Shown: positions 11,789-21,841 of the stretch, one piece after another
How the letters are laid out: each line of letters starts with the position of its first letter
Position numbering within the stretch: position 1 is the first letter of the stretch
Notes under the pieces: model-generated
What the model was told of the DNA's origin: nothing
The model's database searches: none
What the model saw: the letters and a program-made list of their open reading frames with translations, nothing else
Source: Adiantum capillus-veneris
Taxonomy: Eukaryota > Streptophyta > Polypodiopsida > Polypodiales > Pteridaceae
NCBI GenBank assembly: GCA_014529385.2
Contig: CM043970.1
Coordinates: 42,661,779 to 42,721,778 of the forward strand
Direction: 5' to 3'
Length of the DNA stretch: 60,000 bases
Program-made: the position numbers and the translations under genes

Positions 11789-12451
11789 CTATTTTCTTCC
11801 ACTCATAGAAAATGGCAAAACTTCATGATGCATAAACTTCTTGCATTGGTCTTCCATATGGTCCTCTAGAGAAGGCAAGATAACATAGGAGTCTTCGTCG
11901 TCCGTGCAGCACTTGGGATATTTGTCATCTAGCAGGATGGTGTTATCTTTGTTGAATTGTGAAAACTCTTTCCAAAAAGTGTCCAAAACTAGAAAGCGCA
12001 TATGTTCCCCTTGCTCGTCAAGCCATGAGCTTCTACTGCATGCCTCCTTTGCAATCCACCCATTCAAGCACCTGCGGGCCGGAGGCAAGCACAATTCTAA
12101 CCTCTTTTCCAGGTCTCGATAGAAGCTTGTGTTCCAGACGTACACTTCAACAATTTGGCTAGCCCCAAGAATGAACCACTCTGCAAAATGGTGCACATAG
12201 TGGTTTAGATTATTGTCCTGCTTCACCTTCCAAAAGTGCAGCATGTCCACGTTAGGCGGGCTTGGCTTCTCTCTTGTCGTGATATTAATATTAATATTAA
12301 TGATCAAGGGAGGCCTATTATCCTCCAAAAGGTAAGTGACACGAAACTGAGTTACTAGGGGTGTCTCCCGATCAAAGTGCCCTAGGTCTTGTTGAGCACA
12401 ATGCCAGTGCCCAACATTACCGATCACTTGTATTCTTACTACACCACCCAA
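11789..12451 (-). pseudogene. FCP1/SCP-like (HAD) phosphatase domain exon, catalytic motif I not visible
   Basis: A 220-codon open frame, probably the 3' exon of the minus-strand gene whose other exons lie at 12551-12744, 12810-12960 and 13095-13438. VEVYVWNTSFYRDLEKRLE resembles HAD motif II of FCP1/SCP phosphatases (Ser/Thr after the strand). LDTFWKEFSQFNKDNTILLDD resembles motif III with its Asp-Asp pair. The motif I nucleophile (D-x-D-x-T/V) is not visible; where it should lie the protein has an Ile/Asn run encoded by an ATTAAT microsatellite. Either motif I is in another exon or the enzyme is dead. The same family occurs at 58607-59718. Likely role if functional: nuclear protein dephosphorylation, inferred from family only. 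Confidence 0.5.
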
Positions 12452-12550
12452 AAAACCACACCCAGTAAATTGTAGTGAAGATTGACACCATGAGACAAAA
12501 AATATATCCTATAATCAAAATAAGTAAATAGCACAAAAAGCACATGGAAC

Positions 12551-12744
12551 TTAAAGTTTTTGATGTGCGCGGGTTTTGGGAGGGTCTTGATTAGTACTTT
12601 TCTTTGGATCTGGATGATGCACTCCTTCCTCTTGATGTTGCTTGCATTTCTTCCTCAGGGTATCTGCAATTACTAGTAATGTCTCCACATCCTCTGCGTC
12701 CTCCACTTTATCCGCGGTTTCCAATTCTGGGATCACAATAAGAT
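12551..12744 (-). CDS. Acidic internal exon of the FCP1-like gene
   Basis: On the minus strand a CCCCTAG acceptor precedes an open exon encoding DLIVIPELETADKVEDAEDV.., followed by a Lys/His/Pro-rich stretch. Its reading phase joins exactly to the donor GAAG/GTAATG of the exon at 12810-12960, which is good evidence for a real spliced gene. The 3' boundary towards the FCP1-like exon is unclear; the frame stops at 12551. Confidence 0.45.
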
Positions 12745-12809
12745 CTAGGGGAAAAAAATCAAAATCTGCTCAAGAAAAAATGAAACACTACATATATGCA
12801 CTTCATTAC

Positions 12810-12960
12810 CTTCCTGGTTGTCGGTTGAGAGCTTGCTGGAGTCATGTCCAATGGTATCCTTCCCATGGTTCTCAACCATGAAGGGTTCAACCTCGGGGTC
12901 CTCCACTCTATCCCTACTTTTTACAACATCCTTGCCATGCTGAAAACCCTCAGATAGCTC
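12810..12960 (-). CDS. Acidic internal exon of the FCP1-like gene
   Basis: An open minus-strand stretch encodes FQHGKDVVKSRDRVEDPEVE.. and ends at a good donor (GAAG/GTAATG). An acceptor-like AAATAG lies at its 5' edge. The phase matches the downstream exon at 12551-12744. The phase from the upstream exon at 13095 does not match directly, so an exon may be missing between them or damage has occurred. Confidence 0.45.
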
Positions 12961-13094
12961 TATTTGTTCTTGTTAAGTTCAAACAACTATGTATTGTTCT
13001 TGTCAAGTTCAAGCAGACTAGAATTTTTGTCAGCATTGTTTCTGTGATTAAAAAATCATGTTAAGTGACTTATCTCATGACAAGTGGATTTAAC

Positions 13095-13438
13095 CTGAGT
13101 ATAGGGAACCCACCCTCTGGCTCTATGTATGCAATTCTGAGTGCCCAGCACTTGGAAACTTTTGGAATCTTTACTGTGCATAATGGGTGAGTGCACTCTG
13201 CCGTAGTGCCACATAGAACTGCAAAGAAAAATGGGTGATATTTTTGTTGACATTCCAGCAAGAAGACCCCTACCATGTGGTTAGCTGAGAGGGGTTCCCC
13301 ACATGCAACACAATCACCCCCAAGACACACAAATGGTTTCAAAATAGAGGCTTTAGTCGGTGGTGAAGGGATAATGATGCCTCTATCCTTTTCCTGGATA
13401 TATTGGATGGCTATATCCATAAATGCTCTCCAAGACGT
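13095..13438 (-). pseudogene. RING-like zinc-cluster exon, truncated by an LTR insertion
   Basis: The minus-strand frame contains CVACGEPL, then LECQQKYHPFFFAVLC, then ECTHPLC. That is C-x2-C, C-x4-H, C and C-x4-C spacings as in RING or related treble-clef zinc clusters. It ends at a CAG/GTTAAA donor at 13095. Its 5' end is abruptly replaced at 13438/13439 by the LTR of the element at 13439-16908, so the gene's upstream part is separated by that insertion or lost. RING-like proteins commonly act in ubiquitin transfer, but here this is only a motif match. Confidence 0.45.
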
Positions 13439-14314
13439 TGTTGGGCGCATTTCTGTCACCCCGCTTTTTGTAAATTTGTACATACGGACATGACACCCGA
13501 TGTCAAAATTGTGTGTGGGCTTTCTTTTTGTGGGGTTTTTAGCTTGCTTTAGCAAGCACATGTACATGCAATGCAAGTCACTAGTCTAGTGACATCTGTC
13601 AGGCTACTGTAAGTGCCCGTGAGTGAGGTTTTTGAAGTGAGACTTGTATATAACTTAAACTCATATCAAAACTTAAAAAAGTTCAGCCAAAGTTCAGAAA
13701 ATTTCAGGTTTGAGCTCGTTGTGCCTTCTTGATGGTTTTTGTTGCAGTTTTTGTCCCCGCCTTGCCTACTCTACGTGTAGTCGTGTCGGGACAGCTCCCT
13801 ATTCGCATCAATTTTGCATGTAGCGGCGTGTAGATTGAAATTTGATCATCTTCAGCTTTCTCGCCATTCATTTTTCAAGCTTTCTCTCAAGCTTTAAAGT
13901 GCCCCACTTGGAGTTGTGCTCTTCAGGTTACGCCTAGTTCTCTGCAGGGTTATGGCTATGGCAGCCTAGTGGCAAATTGTGTACAGGCAGATTAGGAGGG
14001 CATGTATGTATGAATTGTTGAATTGATGTTGAAGTTGTGGTTTTGTGATGTCCAATTGTGAAAGGGGAGGCCCTTGGCTTCATATGCATTGGTCGGCGTG
14101 TGCTGTAAATCCATCCTTTGGCAGGGTTTTGCTCCTATGTGACATAGTCTCTTGGGTGGGTGACGGCGGCCAATAAATTCCCAAGGGGACTACTCTTGTT
14201 GGACTTGTGATGTTTCAAAGGTATTTTTCAAATATTTTAGTGTCTTGTAGTTCTCTTTCAATGCTCTTGGGTGACATCGCTATAGAGGTGTTCCACTTTG
14301 CTTGTTTCCCAACA
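13439..14314 (+). repeat. 5' LTR of the gag-only element
   Basis: It begins TGTTGGGCGCATTTCTG and ends GTTTCCCAACA, with the same length as its partner at 16033-16908. Shared landmarks are CATACGGACATGACACCCGA, TCTACGTGTAGTCGTGTC and CTCTTGGGTGGGTGACGG. The left edge interrupts the RING-like exon on the minus strand. Confidence 0.85.
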
Positions 14315-16025
14315 ATGTTTTGGTGCCGACCACCGAGGATCTTCTTCAAGTAACCCTCAATTGATAGCTTTGATGACTATGGTGACAGAGTTTCCAAGGT
14401 CCTACGGTCATGTAGGTGAGGATGCTAATGCATTCGTTGAGAAGATGGAGTTTTGTTGTTTGATTGCAAATAAGGAAGATCCAATTATTATGCTCAAGAT
14501 TTTGTTCTTTTGCTTGAAAGACGATGCAAAGACATGGTATAATGAGTATGAGTCCTGGTGGAAATCATGGCAACCTTCACAAGTGATGACTTATCATGAG
14601 GTCAATAGGTCTTCCTTGAGAGGTTTAGTAAGGTAGAGGACCCAGCAGATGTATGGCACTCCATTGAAGGACTTGTGCAATGTGATGGTCAAAGTGTAGA
14701 TGCCTTTGTCAAGGAATTCAATGCTTTGTGGTGAAGATGGTGTGCTGCTTTGGGGAAGTGATGCTCCTCCTCTTATGCTTAAGAAGTGTATGTTTATGCA
14801 AAATTTGAGGGCTCATTTGAAGTTTAAGCTTGAGCTTAAAAGGCCACTTACATTTGATGACGCAGCAAAGGTTGCAAAGCATAAGAAATGGAAGCTAGAG
14901 AGAGTGAAGCAACTTGGATTGCAGGGTGACATGGAGCCAAAGGTTTGTTTGTGCATTGATGTAGATACAAAGACTGCCTCTAATGCAATATTATATGATG
15001 ATGGTTCTATTGATAAAGAGAAAAAATCATATAATGAGGAGAAAGACGCTAAGATGAATGTACACATCATGCCATCCTTGCTGTTTATGCCTCTCAATGG
15101 TGTTTCACATGCAAAAGATGATGTTTCTACAAGTGTAAAATTTTATGAGAAGAAAAAGGATGCAATAAATGAAGTCTTAAGTAATGGTCATGATAAGAAT
15201 CAAGGAGATGCCATTGTTGATATGTTTTATGTATATACACGGAAAGATGAGCATGTGTGTGATGCGAAAGTGGATGTTGAGTATCCCTCTCCGTTATGTG
15301 AAGTCATTGAGAATAATTTACGAGTCAATGAGGATACTTATATGGAAGTTAATGATGTGAATGAATAGCTCTCTCAAATGTATGTTATTGTTGAACCTTT
15401 TCCAATAAATGATAGTGCTATTGAGCATGTTGTGGACCTTACTACTGAGGAGATTTTCCATGAGGACTCTCGTGCTTGTATCTATGATGATGTATGCAGC
15501 CATGCCTTGATCAAGAAGGAGAATTTGGAGGTGTTTGAGGATGTGGAAAGCCATGAAAATGTAATATGGATACCTAAAGATGAGATGGTTGATGATTCCT
15601 TGATTGATTCTTATGCTAAGGATAGGAAGCTATGTGTAGAAGATGTCTTACATATCAAGCATGGTGTGGTTGATTTGGTGGATGGATGCTTAGTCAAGCG
15701 TGTGGATAATGAGATGAATATGCAAGAGGATATGAAAATGGCTGAGTTAAAATTTGAACACATTTTGAATAAAATGTTAAAAGATTCCTTACATGCTATA
15801 GTAATGAAAGGGTGTCTCTATGTGGTATCTATTGAGAGAACTTTATGCTTAATGAGGATTTGGATTCTACATATGGTTTATGCTTTGATATTGGGAGTGA
15901 GAAAATTGATATGGCTGGTGTTTCTTCATGAATTTTGTGCTTATGTTGTATGGCCCTTTGATCCGGGTGGACAATATGCTTATGCTACTGCTGAGCATGA
16001 ATGCTCTAGCAGAATGGGGGGTTAG
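14298..16025 (+). pseudogene. gag-like ORF of the gag-only LTR element (broken)
   Basis: The first open piece (14298-14636; the start lies in the LTR edge, so true translation probably begins later) contains FVEKMEFCCLIANKEDPI and LKDDAKTWYNEYE, the usual capsid-domain signature of plant gag. The frame then shifts near 14600. The continuation (FLERFSKVEDPAD.., then LKKCMFMQNLRAHLKFKLEL) is spread over two frames up to 14700. From 14700 to 16025 a single frame is broken only by a TAG at 15366-15368; this part becomes acidic and Asp/Glu/Val-rich and carries no zinc knuckle. A capsid-like protein would package element RNA if intact; here it is broken. Confidence 0.65.
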
Positions 16026-16032
16026 CAAACTA

Positions 16033-16908
16033 TGTTGGGCGCATTTTTGACACCCCGTTTTTTGTAAATTTGTACATACGGACATGACACCCGATGTCAA
16101 AAGTGTATGTGGGCTTTCTTTTTGTGTGGTTTTTATCTTGCTTTAGCAAGCACATGTACATGCAATGCAAGTCGCTAGTCTAGTGACATCTGTTGGGCTA
16201 CTATAAGTGCCCGTGAGTGAGGTTTTTGAAGTGAGACTTGTATATAACTTAAACTCACGTACAAACTTAAAAAATTTCAGTCAAAGTTCAGAAAATTTCA
16301 GGTTTGAGCTCGTTGTGCCTTCTTGATGGTTTCTATTGCAGTTTTTGCCCTCGCCTTGCCTACTCTACGTGTAGTCGTGTCACGACAGCTCCTTGTTTGC
16401 ATCAATTTTGCATGTAGCGGTGTGTAGATTCAAATTTGGTCATCTTCATATTTCTCACCAGTCATTTTTCAAGCTTTCTCTCAAGATTTAAAGTGCCCCA
16501 ATTGGAGTTGTGCTCTTCAGGTTACGACTAGTTCTTTGTAGGATTATGGCTATGGCAGCCTAGTGGCAAATTGTGTACAGGCAGATTGGGAGGGTATGCA
16601 TGTATGAATTGTGGAATTGATGTTGAATTTGTGGGTTTTTTATGTCCAATGGTGAAAGGGGAGGCCCTTGTCTTCATATGCATTGGTCGGTGTGTGCTGT
16701 AAATCCATGCTTTGGCAGGGTTTTGCTCCTATGTGACATAGTCTCTTGGGTGGGCGACGGTGGCCAGTAAATTCCCAAGGGGACTACTCTTGCTGGACTT
16801 CTGGTGTTTCAAAGGGATTTTTCAAATCTTTTGGTTTCTTTTAGTTATCTTTCAACGCTCTTGGGTGACATCGCTATAGAGGTGTTCCAGTTTTCTTGTT
16901 TCCCAACA
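16033..16908 (+). repeat. 3' LTR of the gag-only element
   Basis: Direct copy of 13439-14314 with the same ends and length. Differences by eye run at about one in fifteen bases over the first 400 bp. They include many C/T and G/A changes. Confidence 0.85.
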
Positions 16909-17099
16909 ATGTTAAGGCTTCTAATTCAAATTCCAAAGCCATATCCCTTTGCTGCCAACCATAGCATAAACAATAGCGGAGAGTAAGATCATTTTGTGCT
17001 TGGATGGACTTAAGTGCACAAGCTTGAATGCTTCTATTCAAGTTCCTCTAAAGAATTCAAGAATTCAATGCAAATTAAAAAATGCTTGACAAATCTTAT

Positions 17100-17601
17100 C
17101 AAAACGCTTTCTAGGCATTTCTAAGAATTTTCTAACCACTTGTTTAGCACTTTTTAACCACCTACTGAGCACCATTGAGCACTTCAGAGCACTTTGTAAC
17201 CACCTAGTCACCACTTTCTAAGCAGCTAGTTACCACTTTCTTGGTAACATAAAGCATTTCAAATCACTTTCTAACAAACTATTTAGCAATGTTGAGCACT
17301 TCAAAGCACTTTCTTATCACCAAGTCACCACTTTGTACTCCTTGTGCAGAGAAAGTGCTTCACAGTGTAACTTGGTTACTTGAAAGAACTTTGAAGTAAT
17401 TTCTAAGCACCATTTAGCATTGTGGAGCACTTCAAAGCTGTCTCTTCACCCAATCCTTACCACTTGGTCTAAACTTCATAACCACCTAGTAAGCAATTAA
17501 GAGCTATGTCAAAGTACTTCAAAGTACTTTCAAGGACCCTTTCGGCACTTTCTAACCACCTTCTGACCACCTATTAAGCCCTTTCAAGCATATTGTAGGC
17601 A
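17100..17601. repeat. Degenerate CACTT-rich array, left half
   Basis: Units such as GAGCACTTCAAAGCACTTTC and AACCACCTAGTCACCACTTTC recur. The array continues at 33171-33295 on the other side of the 15.6 kb element. The block at 33171-33295 closely matches 17168-17310, so the original array also had a longer period. Confidence 0.75.
17597..17601. repeat. Target-site duplication, left copy
   Basis: AGGCA lies immediately left of the LTR edge TGTTAAGG and is matched by AGGCA at 33171-33175. Five bases is the usual length for Ty3/gypsy and copia integration. Confidence 0.9.
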
Positions 17602-18516
17602 TGTTAAGGCGGTTACGCTGCTAGCGAAAGCTAAATAGCGAGAACTCAACCAACAACAGAATTTGTCAGACTAGGACGGAGCTTGACCCGCAGGCGCATG
17701 GAAACAGCTAGGTGGGTGTCAAATCACCTACTCGACCTTCTAATGACAATCACTACTAAGGAAATCAAATCTAAGTTCTAAAATACGCAAGTGACTGAAA
17801 TCCGTACTACGAACGAATGCTATACGAAACAGGATCTAAAATCATTGAATCGATCTCAAACTCAAGGGGAAGTCTATACACTAGGTAAGAACAACACCCT
17901 AAAGACTTGAACTGCAAACTCAACCTATAACCACTCCGTGCGGTAAACGCGTATGAAGACATGCCAAAATATACAGGTGACCGAAACTTGACCCCGATGG
18001 TACTAATGTGTAGCTCTACTCGTTGTGGTTCTATAGATATGCTGCACGCTCAATTCCGACACACGAGTTGGAAGAAAACTCACACCGAAGCTCGTAGGAA
18101 CTTACCACACATAGAAGCCGATAGCGCGCACTCTTGGTATCTCGCCGTTGCTAACACAATGGCGGTGTCGCTTCTCCAATGGCGGCTCCGTAGCTCGCGT
18201 AGCAAGTAGATAAGACTCTCTCTCTCTCTCAGACACAGTCACGGCGCTCAAAAGCTCACTTTGATTAATAATCTCCTCTTTAGGTTACAAAAACTTTGGC
18301 TTATATACCTCAGCCTTGGAGGTGAGAACATCTCTAACTAATTACATCAGCAAGTGAAATTACTTCGGGATTACAAGCTGGAAACTCAATTGAGTCCCGT
18401 TACTTAATGAATGGCTCAAATCAAAATTAATGTCGGAAAGACATTTATTACAATCAATGGTTACAAAAGGATGAGTGTGAGCAAAAATGTGGATGTGATC
18501 CTCTGCTGGCTCAACA
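17602..18516 (-). repeat. 3' LTR (left copy)
   Basis: Plus-strand edges are TGTTAAGGCGG and GCTGGCTCAACA. It is the partner of 32252-33170. By eye there are about 17 substitutions over 915 bp, most of them transitions, plus a 4-bp length difference in a CT run near 18221. A TATATAAG box on the minus strand lies at 18300-18307. A plus-strand frame at 17961-18209 across both LTR copies is regarded as chance. Confidence 0.95.
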
Positions 18517-18529
18517 CTCCCCCCCCCCG
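18517..18529 (-). promoter_or_regulatory. Polypurine tract
   Basis: The plus strand reads CTCCCCCCCCCCG directly against the LTR edge, so the element's RNA reads CGGGGGGGGGGAG. Its position is as expected for plus-strand priming at the 3' LTR. Confidence 0.85.
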
Positions 18530-18565
18530 CGTTCATGTCGTCCCTGACATGACTTTTATGCTTGG

Positions 18566-19603
18566 TCAATAAAGTCCTGTCGTCTTGAGAATCTGCAAAT
18601 GTGATTCATATCGTAGGTTGCCGATGGTCAAGGTTGGGCCGAATATTTTGCTTTTGTGGGTGAAAAAGCCGGTGTAGAAAGCTTCTTCGAATGTTTGCAT
18701 GTGGAAGCTAGGCAAAAACATAATCCTTTGGTATAGGAGGTGTAACACTTTTGGAGAAGGCTGCAATGAAAGATCGTACATCATATCAGACACCGTGTCG
18801 GTCGTCGATAGTAGACTCGAGGTCGTGGCTTTATCTGTCGCGAACACTTCAATGCAAGCTAAGAGAGTCCTGCAGATTTTCTTGAGCATCTGACATGAAA
18901 GGTCAGGAGAGCCAGTAAAGAGCTTGATGGTGCCCGTTAGGGTTTTCACCATGTAGGCTTTACCTATTCTCTCTCCTGCCTTTGGTCATGGCATCCTGGG
19001 ATAATTAAGCCAATTTGGCTTCTTTTCTGCAATCCTGCCATGCTCTTTCCAATTTCTGACTCTTGGCACCGGGCAGAAGGTTGCATCCTCCCGGATCTCC
19101 TTTGGTGCCTCCACCAAGTAGATGAGGTAGGCTGGGTATTTGTTCAGCCAACCTTTCCTCCATCTAGGTTGTGAATCTACTATCTTCTTTGATTGTTCCT
19201 CCTTTGTGATGTCGCCTTCGTAAAGAGCGACATACTGCTCCCCTTCTAATCTCTTTTTCGTCTTTAGCACTTCAAATTTCATCAAAGGGAAAGGCAGGCT
19301 GAGTTGCATCCACTGTTCATGGAGCACTTTTGTGTCTAGTCCCTGAAGTCTAATGGAGATTAGGAGTCTCCTCTCCCATTCCATTTCCGCCTTGGCACTC
19401 TCCTCTGCTGACTTTTCTATTTGGTCATGGAGCCTTTGTTCTTCTTCTTCAGAGATTCTTGAAGTCGAGGCCACCTCTTGAGCTGGGGCTGGATCTTCAA
19501 TTGTGGTTGCCTCTCCAGTTTCTGGTAGCTCTATGGCTGCTCCACCTGATTCTTCTTGTGGTGTCTCTGTCTCTCTTCTTTGTTGCTCTTGTAGATCTTG
19601 GAG
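18566..19603 (-). pseudogene. C-terminal part of the accessory ORF, behind an in-frame stop
   Basis: This continues the frame of the 745-codon ORF at 19604-21841 after a single TAG (19604-19606). A second stop, TGA at 18986-18988, interrupts it, and the same frame then runs to 18566, just before the polypurine tract. The whole frame is about 1092 codons. The segment contains a charged helical part (SEEEEQRLHDQIEKSAEES) and a globular-looking part (RWRKGWLNKYPAYLIYLVE; RVRNWKEHGRIAEKKPNWL). No known domain recognised. Both stops could come from C-to-T change of CAG and CGA codons; no other lesion is needed. Confidence 0.6.
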
Positions 19604-21841
19604 CTATTTGTGGAGGGCCTCATTCTCTGTCCGTAGTGTTTGATTTTCTAATGTGAGCCTCTCCTCTGCGGCCAATGATCCCTCCGCAATGTGCAACCTT
19701 TGCACTTGCTCTAATCTTAGTTCTCTTTGAAAGCTTGAGACCTGGTCTTCCAAAACTGGTACGATAGCTCCCTCTTGTTCGGTTCCTACTCTGCTAGCTC
19801 TAGGGGTAGACCTGAGTCTAGTGATTGTTCTTTCTTGGAGCTCGACTCTTTCCCTTAGCTCAATGAGCTCATCCTTAGCCGCCTCCAACTCATCCTCTAT
19901 CCGCTCCCTTGCTTCCTGTGCACTTGTTACTTCTCTTGAAGCCTCGGCTAGTTGGAGTATCAAGCCGTCTCTCTCGTTTTCCGCGTCATGGAGTGATGCT
20001 TTATGACTTTCAGATTCAGTCATAGCATTCTCTAAATTTCTCTGCAACTCCACTTTCCTTTGTTTGGCTGTCTCAATCTCTACTTCCTTTGCCTTGGACC
20101 TTTCTTTTATCTTGCTGAGCAGTTCATGCACCATGTGCATGTCTTTTTCATCATCATCTGTCAACTCTAAAGCTCTTTCCGCCACCACCTCCACTGGCTT
20201 TGGATCTTCTAGTATTTTCGGTTCGTCCAGTTTCTCTTCACTTTCTTTTTTACTCTTTGTCTTTTTCTCCGTCCCTCTCCGTTCATCTTGTTTTTGTAGG
20301 GTGATCCCATAAACTGCCTCAAGGGCCTCTTCTTCGGTGTATCCTATCTCTACCAGATCCTCATAATCATTTCTCTTTTGCTGAACTGGATCTATCTTCT
20401 TTTCTTTGGTCTCGGCTTCCGGCTTTTCCAAAACATCTGTGTCCACCTCTACTGTGGTCTCTTCCACAATTTTTTCCGTCTTCTTCGGGCTTGGTACATC
20501 AGTCATAGAGGGATGTTTGTCCTCAGCTTCCTTGGCTTTCGCTTTGTCGGCTTGCCCATCTTTCTCTTGAGGCTTAGTAGACCCATCTACTTTCCTTTTC
20601 CCCTTGTCGTCCTTTTTCAGCTCAGCTTTTAATTGTTGTACCTCCTCTTCAGTGTATGGCTCGACAGGTTGCTGCTCCAAAATAGCCTCTGACTCCTCAT
20701 AAGCTTTAATATATTGATCGTATTGATCAATATGTGGCCAGGCCGAGCTAGTTCCGACTTTAGTGGGGTCTGGCACCCACTTTTCTTCAAAGTCACCCTT
20801 TAGAGCTCTTTCCGCTCTAAACTGCTCCACTAATCTTTCCATTCTTGCCGCTTTCTGACTTTTGGTTTGCTTGGGAGCAACCTTCTTCTTTACTTTCTTC
20901 TTAAGTGGCTCGTCCACATCCTCTTCAGGTTCTGAAACTACTTCTAGTTTCCGGCGTGCTCTTGTGGATGCCCTCTTGGATACTTCGGGCTGTTCTTCCT
21001 CCTCGTCGGCTTCTCTAAGCCACTCATTCTGGGAGGGAGCCTTTGGCCACTGATCTCTAGCTCCAATAGCTTCATAAGCTATTCTTGTCAGAATTTCCGC
21101 TCCTCCTATGTATTTTGGCTTCTCGTTGTGCATGGCAATTACTTGCTCGTGGATGTGTTGAACGTAATTCACCTCTTTTGGCATATTGCTCTTTAATGCC
21201 CATGTGATGGTGGTCGCAATGGCATGGGGTGGTGTCGTATACTTTTGCGGTCTTTTATTGCAAACATGAAGAAATTGGTTGTACAGTTGGCAAAGGGTTG
21301 CCGCTCTTGGGTCCTTCATATCTCCATAGGTCGCATTCTGTTTCTTGGGCCCATAGACCTCTATGGCCTCCCTTCTTTCCCTGACCGAGCTCCCTTTGTT
21401 GTGCAGCTTCAATGCGTCTGCAATTAGCTGTGGAGTGATATGTACTTCTACCTTCTCTCCATCCATGGCTGTCAATGTGGCTTTTCCATCCTTCTGAATG
21501 GATGTTGCCAACTCGTACACTCTTCTTGTATCCACACCTGATGGTCTCGAGGTGAAGAAACTATGCAAGTCTGCCCTTTCCAGGTACCTGCTGATGTCTT
21601 CTGACCTGCTATAATCTACCAATTCCTGTGGGATCATCGGTACATCCACCGCTTGCCCTTGAGGATCTCTGAAAGTCCCCTGGTAGATCTTTATTCCCTC
21701 TTTCTCCAATAATGCTTCCTCCACCCAAGTTTTGGTTAGCTTGAGGGTTTCTGCTGGAATGTCGAATGGTTCCGCTTCTGCAATAACATCTTTGATTGTC
21801 GGTCTTTTTCTCTTCGTTGCCGATGACTTGGTGGAATCCAT
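19604..21841 (-). CDS. Accessory ORF of the 15.6 kb element, coiled-coil protein
   Basis: 745 codons starting MDSTKSSATKRKRP. Residues about 20-290 look globular (WVEEALLEKEGIKIYQGTF; VHITPQLIADALKLHNKG; ATLCQLYNQFLHVCNKRP) and recall the uncharacterised accessory ORFs that some Tat/Athila-type plant elements carry near the 3' LTR. Residues about 290-560 are Lys/Glu-rich, probably disordered, with basic clusters such as KKKVKKK that could be nuclear signals. Residues about 560-745 form a long heptad-like coiled coil. It ends at a TAG; the same frame continues beyond (18566-19603). Function unknown; the coiled coil suggests self-association. The frame is long and open, so either the element is young or the protein was kept. 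Confidence 0.7.
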   Translation of the reverse strand: MDSTKSSATKRKRPTIKDVIAEAEPFDIPAETLKLTKTWVEEALLEKEGIKIYQGTFRDPQGQAVDVPMIPQELVDYSRSEDISRYLERADLHSFFTSRPSGVDTRRVYELATSIQKDGKATLTAMDGEKVEVHITPQLIADALKLHNKGSSVRERREAIEVYGPKKQNATYGDMKDPRAATLCQLYNQFLHVCNKRPQKYTTPPHAIATTITWALKSNMPKEVNYVQHIHEQVIAMHNEKPKYIGGAEILTRIAYEAIGARDQWPKAPSQNEWLREADEEEEQPEVSKRASTRARRKLEVVSEPEEDVDEPLKKKVKKKVAPKQTKSQKAARMERLVEQFRAERALKGDFEEKWVPDPTKVGTSSAWPHIDQYDQYIKAYEESEAILEQQPVEPYTEEEVQQLKAELKKDDKGKRKVDGSTKPQEKDGQADKAKAKEAEDKHPSMTDVPSPKKTEKIVEETTVEVDTDVLEKPEAETKEKKIDPVQQKRNDYEDLVEIGYTEEEALEAVYGITLQKQDERRGTEKKTKSKKESEEKLDEPKILEDPKPVEVVAERALELTDDDEKDMHMVHELLSKIKERSKAKEVEIETAKQRKVELQRNLENAMTESESHKASLHDAENERDGLILQLAEASREVTSAQEARERIEDELEAAKDELIELRERVELQERTITRLRSTPRASRVGTEQEGAIVPVLEDQVSSFQRELRLEQVQRLHIAEGSLAAEERLTLENQTLRTENEALHK

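Larger units (their letters stand above)
13439..16908 (+). mobile_element. Non-autonomous LTR element with gag-like ORF only
   Basis: Two direct repeats of 876 bp each (13439-14314 and 16033-16908) have 7-bp inverted ends, TGTTGGG..CCCAACA. The 1.7 kb between them holds a gag-like reading frame and nothing resembling protease, reverse transcriptase or integrase. A G-rich purine tract (GCAGAATGGGGGG) precedes the right LTR. This organisation is known in plants as terminal-repeat retrotransposons with a gag domain. I find no matching target duplication (GACGT on the left, ATGTT on the right), so the flanks may have been rearranged. LTR divergence by eye is about 6 per cent, older than the element at 17602. 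Confidence 0.8.

Noticed and set aside
13439-17601. Treating the 13.4-kb and 17.6-kb LTR pairs as one nested element
   Set aside because: LTR sequences, lengths and orientation differ; each pair has its own matched ends.
17961-18209. 82-codon plus-strand ORF found in both LTR copies (also 32590-32859)
   Set aside because: Conserved only because the LTRs are recent copies; antisense to the element and with no recognisable domain.
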